Shown here piece after piece: positions 1-4,534 of a DNA stretch of 6,053 bases (positions are counted from its first letter, which is position 1; each line of letters begins with the position of its first letter). A program made the translations under genes and the position numbers. Source of the DNA: Anaerolineales bacterium (GTDB lineage: Bacteria > Chloroflexota > Anaerolineae > Anaerolineales > UBA6663); assembly GCA_017999235.1 (NCBI GenBank), contig JAGOBN010000269.1, positions 1 through 6,053 of the forward strand. Reading direction: 5' to 3'. Below the pieces are notes generated by a model. The model saw nothing but the letters and a program-made list of their open reading frames with translations. It made no database searches and was not told the DNA's origin.

Positions 1-2
1 AA

Positions 3-836
3 GGCGCGCGCTGGGGCCTGAAGATCCGGCACGCCGAGTTCACGGACGCCATGTGGGAAGGGCTGACCGACCCGATCTGCGGCCAGCTCATGGGGCGCAC
101 GGCCGAGAACCTGGTGGAAGAGTTTGGACTCAACCGCCAGCAGCAGGATGAATACGCGGTCCAGTCGCACAAAAAGGCCTTTATGGCCACGCGCATGGGC
201 AAGTTCGCGGACGAGATTGTGCCGGTGGAAGTGATCAAGCGGGCCGCCGGCCAGGAAGTGGCCAAAGAGAAGATCACCCAGGATGAGACCATCAACCCCG
301 GCCTGACCGTGCAGAAGGCCGCGCTCTACCCCGCCATCTTCAAGCGCGAGGGCGGCTCGGTGACGCCCGCCAACGCCTGCGGCATCTCCGACGGCGCCAG
401 CGCCATGCTGATCATGTCGGCCGAGAAGGCGGCGGCGCTGGGGTACACGCCGCTGGCCCGCATTCTGGGCTACGGCTACGCCGGCGTCGAGCCGCACCGC
501 ATGGGCATCGCGCCGGCCGGCGCCGCTCCCAAGGCGCTGGAGAAGGCCGGCTTGAAGCTGGAGCAGATGGACCTGATCGAGATCAACGAAGCCTTTGCGG
601 CCCAGGTGATCGCGGTGGGCCAAGTCCTGGGCTGGGATTGGCCCAAGGTCAACGTCAACGGCGGCGCCATCGCGCTGGGCCACCCGGTCGGCTCCTCGGG
701 CTGCCGGATCGTAGTCACCCTGGCGCACGAAATGCGGCGCCGCAACAAAGACGGCAAGACCCCGGCCCGCTACGGCCTGGCCACGCTGTGCGCGGCCGGC
801 GGCCAGGGCGCGGCCGTGGTGATCGAAGCGTTGTAG
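3..836 (+). CDS. Thiolase (acetyl-CoA C-acyltransferase family), 5'-truncated by the window edge
   Basis: Only the last 277 residues are present; the reading frame is open from base 3, so the true start lies upstream. Thiolases cleave 3-ketoacyl-CoA with CoA to give acetyl-CoA and a shortened acyl-CoA, or run in reverse to condense two acyl-CoAs. The sequence shows the family landmarks in order: the MGxTAEN region (about bases 90-113), the NEAF motif (585-596), the second thiolase signature NVNGGAIALGHPVGSSG with its active-site His codon at 681-683, and the C-terminal catalytic Cys codon at 789-791 within CAAGGQG. The N-terminal nucleophilic Cys is outside the window. In the last motif the usual CxGGGxG has Ala where the first Gly of the triplet is expected. 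The downstream beta-oxidation genes favour a degradative 3-ketoacyl-CoA thiolase, but substrate chain length cannot be read from the sequence. The stop codon overlaps the ribosome binding site of the next gene. Confidence 0.95.
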   Translation, partial: GARWGLKIRHAEFTDAMWEGLTDPICGQLMGRTAENLVEEFGLNRQQQDEYAVQSHKKAFMATRMGKFADEIVPVEVIKRAAGQEVAKEKITQDETINPGLTVQKAALYPAIFKREGGSVTPANACGISDGASAMLIMSAEKAAALGYTPLARILGYGYAGVEPHRMGIAPAGAAPKALEKAGLKLEQMDLIEINEAFAAQVIAVGQVLGWDWPKVNVNGGAIALGHPVGSSGCRIVVTLAHEMRRRNKDGKTPARYGLATLCAAGGQGAAVVIEAL

Positions 837-839
837 AGG
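835..839 (+). promoter_or_regulatory. Shine-Dalgarno for the PRPP synthetase, overlapping the thiolase stop
   Basis: AGAGG lies 5 nt before the ATG at 845 and overlaps the TAG stop of the thiolase (834-836). It supports ATG 845 as the start and suggests translational coupling of the two genes. The alternative GTG at 908 has only a weak, badly spaced purine stretch (GCAGGA, 1-2 nt away). Confidence 0.55.
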
Positions 840-844
840 CGGCC

Positions 845-1858
845 ATGGCCCGGCGGCTGACCACCCCCCGCACCCGGCGGCGCGGCGCGCAGATTGACCC
901 GCAGGACGTGCGCCTGTTCAGCGGCAGCTCCCACCCGGAGCTGGCCGCCGGCATCGGCGCGCACCTACACGTGCCGCTGGAGCAGACCCGCATCGCGCAC
1001 TTCAGCAACGACGATCTCTTCATCCAGCTGGGCGCCAGCGTGCGCTCGCGCACGGTCTTCATCGTGCAGTCGCTCACCCCGCCGGCCAGCGACCATGTGC
1101 TGGAACTGCTGATGATGCTGGACGCGGCGCGCGGGGCCGCCGCCCGCGAAGTCCACGCCATCATCCCGTACTTCTCTTACGCCCGGTCGGACAAGAAAGA
1201 TGCGCCGCGCATCTCCATCACCGCCCGCCTCATCGCGGACCTGCTGGAGACGGCCGGCGCCACGCATGTGATGACCATGAACCTGCACTCGCCGCAGGTC
1301 CACGGCTTCTTCCGCATGCCCACCGACCCGCTCACGGCGCGGCCGCTCTTCGCCCAGCACTTTCACCGGCGCAAGCTGGAGAACGCCATCGTCATCGCGC
1401 CGGATGCCGGCATCGCCAAATCGGCCGCGCGCTTCGCGGCCGCGCTCGGCCTGCCCTCCGTGGCGGCCGAGAAAATGCGGCTCTCCGACACGCGCGTCGA
1501 GATCGATGATCTGCTGGCCAAACAGGTGCGCGGCTTCAAGCGCGCGCTGGTCTACGATGACGAGATCGCCACCGGCAGCACCATGCTGGAGGTCTGCCGG
1601 CTGCTGGTTAAACAAGGCGTCGAGCGCATCTCGCTGGTCTGCACGCACGGCCTGTTCACGGGCGACGCCATCGGCAAGCTCAGCAGCCTGGCGCAGGTGG
1701 ACGAGATCGTCACCACCGACACCGTGCCGATCCCGGCCGAGAAGCGCGTGCCGCAGCTCAAAATCCTGTCGGTGGCCCCGGTCTTTGGCGAGGCCATCCG
1801 GCGCAATTTCTGCAAAGAGTCGATCGGCGACCTGTTCGCCTTTGGGGACGCCGCCTAG
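845..1858 (+). CDS. prs: Divergent ribose-phosphate pyrophosphokinase (PRPP synthetase)
   Basis: The 337-residue product should transfer pyrophosphate from ATP to ribose-5-phosphate, giving PRPP for nucleotide, His, Trp and NAD synthesis. It aligns along its length with bacterial Prs. LFSGSSHPELA (24-34) corresponds to the usual N-terminus, IIPYFSYARSDKK (106-118) to the ATP region, MNLHSPQVHGFF (145-156) contains the conserved His148, and EKMR (209-212) keeps the Lys and Arg of the catalytic flexible loop (K210, R212; KRR in classical enzymes). DDEIATGST (238-246) is the ribose-5-phosphate loop, where classical enzymes read DDMIDTGGT, so Asp is replaced by Ala242. FSNDD (53-57) replaces the usual FSDGE. 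A basic 21-residue extension precedes the family's normal start; a GTG at codon 22 would give a classical N-terminus, but ATG 845 has the better ribosome binding site. It sits 8 bp after the thiolase. It could be a true Prs or a diverged paralogue; the family assignment is firm, full activity is inferred. Confidence 0.92.
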   Translation: MARRLTTPRTRRRGAQIDPQDVRLFSGSSHPELAAGIGAHLHVPLEQTRIAHFSNDDLFIQLGASVRSRTVFIVQSLTPPASDHVLELLMMLDAARGAAAREVHAIIPYFSYARSDKKDAPRISITARLIADLLETAGATHVMTMNLHSPQVHGFFRMPTDPLTARPLFAQHFHRRKLENAIVIAPDAGIAKSAARFAAALGLPSVAAEKMRLSDTRVEIDDLLAKQVRGFKRALVYDDEIATGSTMLEVCRLLVKQGVERISLVCTHGLFTGDAIGKLSSLAQVDEIVTTDTVPIPAEKRVPQLKILSVAPVFGEAIRRNFCKESIGDLFAFGDAA

Positions 1859-1899
1859 CGCGGACCGTGTCCGCGCGCGGCCGTTGTCCGCGCCCGGAC
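1858..1899 (+). other. Two tandem GC-rich hairpins after the PRPP synthetase stop
   Basis: Hairpin 1 pairs GCGCGGAC (1858-1865, including the last base of the stop codon) with GTCCGCGC (1869-1876) around a CGT loop, giving 8 perfect pairs. Hairpin 2 pairs GTCCG (1886-1890) with CGGAC (1895-1899) around CGCC. GTCCGCGC occurs twice (1869-1876 and 1886-1893), so the left arm of hairpin 1 could pair with either copy and the two folds can compete. No T-run follows, so this is not a canonical intrinsic terminator. A role in mRNA 3'-end stability or processing, or partial attenuation between prs and the next gene, is inference. Confidence 0.5.
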
Positions 1900-1918
1900 G
1901 CCGCCGCCTTACCACACT

Positions 1919-1924
1919 AAGGAG
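1919..1924 (+). promoter_or_regulatory. Shine-Dalgarno of the 3-hydroxyacyl-CoA dehydrogenase
   Basis: AAGGAG stands 5 nt before the ATG at 1930, a strong site that fixes the start of this gene. The Gly-rich NAD-binding strand begins a few codons later, as expected for the family. Confidence 0.75.
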
Positions 1925-1929
1925 CCGCC

Positions 1930-3159
1930 ATGTATATCTTCAAAGCCGGAGTTGTCGGCGCCGGCGCCATGGGCGCCGAAATCGCGCAGGTGATTTCCTT
2001 CTCGGGCCTGCCCGTGGTGCTGAAGGATGTGGACCAGGCCATGCTGGACAAGGGCCTGGCGCACATCCGCGAGATCTACCAGCGCCGGGTGGACAAGGGC
2101 AAGATGTCGGCCGGCGATATGGACGGCAAGCTTTCGCTGGTCACGCCCACCCTGGCCTACGAGGATTTCAGCGACGTGGACCTGGTGATCGAAGCCGTGC
2201 CGGAAAAGATGGCCATCAAGCGCGCCGTGCTGGCCGAACTGGGCAAGGTCCTGCCGGAATCGGCGCTGGTGGCTTCCAACACCTCCGCGCTCTCGATCTC
2301 CGAGATGGGCGCGGCGCTGGGCCGGCCGCAGAAGATGGTCGGCCTGCACTTCTTCAACCCGGCCAGCGTCATGAAACTGGTGGAGGTCATCCCGGGCCTG
2401 GATACCGCCCAAGACACCATCGACGATGTGGTGGCCTTCACCGAGAGCCTGCGGAAGCTGCCGGTGGTGGTGAAGGAATGCCCTGGCTTTTTGGTCAACC
2501 GCCTGCTGATGCCGTACATGAATGAGGCCGTCCTGGCCCTGGAAGAAGGCGCGGCGCCGGCCAGCGAGATCGACCAGCGCATGCAGGCCTGGGGCTGGCC
2601 GATGGGGCCGTTCCTGCTGATGGACATGCTCGGCCTGGATGTGTGCGCGCATGTAGGCGCGTATCTGGAGACCGAGTACGGCGAGCGCATGAAAGGCGCC
2701 CAGCTCTTCCCGCGGCTGCTGGCGGCCAACCGGCTCGGCGAGAAGACCGGCGCCGGCTTCTTTGGCTACGGCGGCGAGAGCGACGAGCCGGTGCTGAAGA
2801 TGATCGCCGACCTGCAGGCCAGCGGCCAGGTCAAACCCAACCCCGGCTCCTTCAGCGAGGAGCGCCTGGTCCTGCCGCTCATCAACGAGGCCGCGCTGTG
2901 CCTGCAAGAGGGCATCGCCTCCCCGGGCGATATCGACCTGGCCATGATCGCGGGCAGCGGCATGACCTACCAGGGCGAGCGCATGGGGCCGCTGGCCGTG
3001 GCCGACACGCTGGGGCTGGACGTGGTGCTGGCCAAGCTGGAGCAGTTCCAGGCCCAGTACGGCGAGCGCTTCCGCCCCGCCCGCTATCTCAAGCTAAAAG
3101 TCCGCGCCGGCCACCTGGGCAAGCAGAGCGGCCGCGGCTTCCACGAGTATTCGGCGTAG
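1930..3159 (+). CDS. 3-hydroxyacyl-CoA dehydrogenase with duplicated C-terminal domain
   Basis: This 409-residue enzyme should oxidise (S)-3-hydroxyacyl-CoA to 3-ketoacyl-CoA with NAD, the third step of beta-oxidation, in the cytoplasm. The Rossmann domain opens with GAGAMG (10-15 as GxGxxG) and an acidic residue after strand 2 (D33) suited to bind the NAD ribose. The catalytic set known from human 3-hydroxyacyl-CoA dehydrogenase (S137, H158, E170, N208) is matched with identical spacing by S119 in SNTSA, H140 in GLHFFNP, E152 in KLVEV and N190 in GFLVN. Two C-terminal helical domains follow: one around 185-280 and a second around 308-409 ending in GKQSGRGFHEY. The duplicated C-terminal half resembles the dehydrogenase part of FadB/FadJ multifunctional enzymes rather than the roughly 280-residue single-domain Hbd type. 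The hydratase that is fused in those enzymes is the separate next gene, 34 bp downstream. Confidence 0.96.
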   Translation: MYIFKAGVVGAGAMGAEIAQVISFSGLPVVLKDVDQAMLDKGLAHIREIYQRRVDKGKMSAGDMDGKLSLVTPTLAYEDFSDVDLVIEAVPEKMAIKRAVLAELGKVLPESALVASNTSALSISEMGAALGRPQKMVGLHFFNPASVMKLVEVIPGLDTAQDTIDDVVAFTESLRKLPVVVKECPGFLVNRLLMPYMNEAVLALEEGAAPASEIDQRMQAWGWPMGPFLLMDMLGLDVCAHVGAYLETEYGERMKGAQLFPRLLAANRLGEKTGAGFFGYGGESDEPVLKMIADLQASGQVKPNPGSFSEERLVLPLINEAALCLQEGIASPGDIDLAMIAGSGMTYQGERMGPLAVADTLGLDVVLAKLEQFQAQYGERFRPARYLKLKVRAGHLGKQSGRGFHEYSA

Positions 3160-3181
3160 GGCATCCGCCCGCCCGCCGCCC

Positions 3182-3188
3182 AAGGAGA
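3182..3188 (+). promoter_or_regulatory. Shine-Dalgarno of the enoyl-CoA hydratase
   Basis: AAGGAGA precedes the ATG at 3194 with the GGAG core 6 nt away. It fixes the start of the hydratase. The 34-bp gap after the dehydrogenase stop is otherwise a C-rich stretch with no hairpin. Confidence 0.75.
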
Positions 3189-3193
3189 GCGAG

Positions 3194-3994
3194 ATGTCCG
3201 AACGACAATTTGTGAAACTGAGCATCGAAGACCGCGTGGCCGTCATCACCATCGACCACGCCCCGGTCAACGCCCTGAACGATCAGGTGCTGGACGAACT
3301 GGATGCGGTGGTGGGCGAGGTCATCGCCAGCGCCGACGCCAAGGCGGCCGTGATCACGGGCGCCGGCCAGCTGGCCTTTGTGGCCGGCGCCGATATCAAC
3401 GTCTTCGACGCTCTGCTGAAAGAAGGCGCCGCCGCCGAAGGGCGCGCGCGCGATTTCCTGCAGAAGGGCCAAAACGTGTTCGCCAAGATCGAGAACGCGC
3501 CCAAGCCCTTTATCGCCGCCGTCAACGGCGTGGCGCTGGGCGGCGGCATGGAACTGGCCATGGCCTGCCACATGCGCGTCATCGGCGACCGCGCCAAACT
3601 CGGCCAGCCGGAGATCAACCTGGGCATCATCCCCGGCTGGGGCGGCACCCAGCGCCTGCCGCGGCTGGTGGGCAAGGCCAAGGCCATCGAGCTGATTCTG
3701 ACCGGCGACCAGATTACGGCTCAGGAAGCGCTGCGTCTCAACTTGGTCAACAAAGTCGTGCCGGGCGGCGAGGTCCTCAAGACCGCGCGCGATCTAGCCA
3801 AGAAGATCAGCCAAAAAGGCGGGCTGGCCATCCGCGCCGCCCTGGACGCTATCGGCACCGGGGCCAGCAAGCCGATCGCCGAGGGCCTGCTGTACGAAGC
3901 CGAACGCATCAACGAAGTGGTCAAGACCGAGGATATGCGCGAGGGCGTGAGCGCCTTTTTGCAGAAGCGCCAGCCGGTGTTTAAGGATCAGTGA
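3194..3994 (+). CDS. Enoyl-CoA hydratase (crotonase family)
   Basis: The 266-residue product should add water to trans-2-enoyl-CoA to give 3-hydroxyacyl-CoA, the second step of beta-oxidation. Crotonase-fold landmarks are present: VNALN near residues 25-29, the oxyanion-hole region AGADI (64-68), GGGME (116-120) and GQPEINLGIIPGWGGTQRL (137-155). The two catalytic glutamates of rat mitochondrial hydratase (E144, E164; 20 apart) are matched by E120 and E140, and the oxyanion Gly141 by G117. ELAMACH (120-126) has His where mitochondrial-type hydratases have Asp; His at this place is usual in FadJ and peroxisomal multifunctional enzymes, so this looks like the hydratase half of that family encoded on its own. 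The length is normal for a single-domain hydratase. Its last two codons and stop run into a heptanucleotide repeat array. Chain-length preference cannot be told. Confidence 0.95.
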   Translation: MSERQFVKLSIEDRVAVITIDHAPVNALNDQVLDELDAVVGEVIASADAKAAVITGAGQLAFVAGADINVFDALLKEGAAAEGRARDFLQKGQNVFAKIENAPKPFIAAVNGVALGGGMELAMACHMRVIGDRAKLGQPEINLGIIPGWGGTQRLPRLVGKAKAIELILTGDQITAQEALRLNLVNKVVPGGEVLKTARDLAKKISQKGGLAIRAALDAIGTGASKPIAEGLLYEAERINEVVKTEDMREGVSAFLQKRQPVFKDQ

Positions 3995-4063
3995 TCGGTG
4001 ATCAGTGGTTAGTGGTAAGTGGTAAGTAGTCACCGCCCACTGAGCACTATCCACTATCCACTT
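3987..4063 (+). repeat. Degenerate heptanucleotide repeat array that inverts into a hairpin
   Basis: Eleven consecutive 7-bp steps can be read. Six are forward: ATCAGTG, ATCGGTG, ATCAGTG, GTTAGTG, GTAAGTG, GTAAGTA. One is a junction unit (GTCACCG at 4029-4035). Four are inverted: CCCACTG, AGCACTA, TCCACTA, TCCACTT. The array begins inside the last codons of the hydratase and covers its stop. Pairing base i with base 8066-i joins 4004-4008 to 4058-4062, 4010-4015 to 4051-4056, 4018-4021 to 4045-4048 and 4025-4027 to 4039-4041, so the transcript could form a long imperfect hairpin with bulges at heptad spacing. The base composition is richer in A and T than the flanking genes. No T-run follows the hairpin. 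The function is unknown. Confidence 0.8.
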
Positions 4064-4069
4064 CATACC

Positions 4070-4483
4070 ATGAATTGGTCTAACGCTTTCCTCCTGGCCT
4101 TGGCGGTGCTCTCCTGCGTGTGGGTGCAGACGCGCATCGAGCGCAACCGCTGGTGGGTGGGGGTGTTCTTCTACACCCTGCCGGTGCTGCTGCTGACCGC
4201 GCTGTGGGCCAGCGTCACCGCCTCCTGGCCGGAGGCGGCGGCGGGGGCAGCCGCCGGCCTGGGGCTGGGCGCCGGCTGGTGGCTGGCGTACGGCCGGCGG
4301 GTGCGGCCGGCGGACAGCAGCGGCATCAAGGTCTGGGGCCAGGATACCGCCGCCCGTCCCAAAGCCGCCCTGCAGGCCGAGCTGGATCAGCTGAAATACG
4401 AGAAAGAGCAGTTGGAAGCCGAACTGCGCCGGCTGCGCGAAACGCAGGCGAAAAAGCCGGACGAGGGGGAAGTCAGTAGTTAG
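4070..4483 (+). CDS. Small membrane protein of unknown function with C-terminal coiled coil
   Basis: I do not recognise a named family for this 137-residue product. Three hydrophobic segments are visible, at about residues 4-20, 30-50 and 55-74. A short basic stretch follows (RRVR, 76-79). After a linker with IKVWGQD (86-92) comes a heptad-like charged helix (about 97-126, rich in L, E, K, R, Q), probably a coiled coil exposed in the cytoplasm, and then a charged tail. The layout, short membrane helices followed by a coiled coil, recalls LapA-like small membrane proteins, but no sequence match is claimed. ATG 4070 is chosen because a longer in-frame GTG start at 4019 would translate the repeat array. 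No Shine-Dalgarno is visible, and the ATG lies 7 nt after the repeat hairpin. The final residues and stop are encoded by the second repeat array. Codon use looks like that of its neighbours. A role in beta-oxidation is not evident. Confidence 0.72.
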   Translation: MNWSNAFLLALAVLSCVWVQTRIERNRWWVGVFFYTLPVLLLTALWASVTASWPEAAAGAAAGLGLGAGWWLAYGRRVRPADSSGIKVWGQDTAARPKAALQAELDQLKYEKEQLEAELRRLRETQAKKPDEGEVSS

Positions 4484-4506
4484 TAGTCAGTGGTCAGTGG
4501 TTGGCG
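4472..4506 (+). repeat. Second heptanucleotide repeat array, forward units only
   Basis: Five 7-bp steps follow one another: GTCAGTA, GTTAGTA, GTCAGTG, GTCAGTG and a decayed GTTGGCG. They are the same sequence family as the forward units at 3987-4028. The array covers the end and stop codon (4481-4483) of the small membrane-protein gene and ends 14 nt before the Shine-Dalgarno of the acyl-CoA dehydrogenase. No inverted half is present here, so by itself it does not fold, but its units could pair with the inverted units at 4036-4063 across the small gene. Confidence 0.78.
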
Positions 4507-4520
4507 GTTCCGTGATGGCT

Positions 4521-4527
4521 GGAGGAG
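4521..4527 (+). promoter_or_regulatory. Shine-Dalgarno fixing the first acyl-CoA dehydrogenase start
   Basis: GGAGGAG lies 7 nt before the ATG at 4535. It decides for this start against the in-frame GTG at 4490, which lies inside the repeat array and would add 15 residues unlike the family N-terminus. Confidence 0.75.
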
Positions 4528-4534
4528 CGCTCTG

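Noticed and set aside
638..844. Upstream extension of the PRPP synthetase frame into the thiolase
   Set aside because: The extra 69 residues are low-complexity Arg/Gly/Pro, overlap the thiolase active-site region in another frame, and ATG 845 has a proper Shine-Dalgarno.
965..1915. Long antisense open frame (316 codons) opposite the PRPP synthetase
   Set aside because: It lies fully opposite a well-supported gene, its translation is Arg/Gly/Ala-rich without family motifs, and such shadow frames are expected in GC-rich DNA.
1909..2907. Long antisense open frame (332 codons) opposite the 3-hydroxyacyl-CoA dehydrogenase
   Set aside because: His/Gln/Ala-rich composition is the mirror of the real gene's codon bias; no motif or ribosome binding site supports it.
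3551..3574. His126 in place of the usual Asp of the hydratase ACD motif as an anomaly
   Set aside because: His is usual at this place in FadJ and peroxisomal multifunctional enzymes, so it marks the subfamily rather than a defect.
3987..4063. CRISPR array or tandem regulator-binding operators
   Set aside because: Units are only 7 bp with no spacers, they are degenerate, and they overlap coding ends; neither CRISPR nor a defined operator layout fits.
4019..4069. GTG start at 4019 for the small membrane protein
   Set aside because: It would translate the repeat array into a Ser/His/Pro-rich leader typical of low-complexity repeats; ATG 4070 begins directly at a membrane segment.
3995..4069. 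Intrinsic terminator after the hydratase
   Set aside because: The hairpin is long, interrupted and not GC-rich, and no T-run follows its 3' arm.
4490..4534. GTG start at 4490 for the first acyl-CoA dehydrogenase
   Set aside because: The start lies inside the second repeat array, and GGAGGAG at 4521 points to ATG 4535, which gives the normal MDFxLTEEQ N-terminus.
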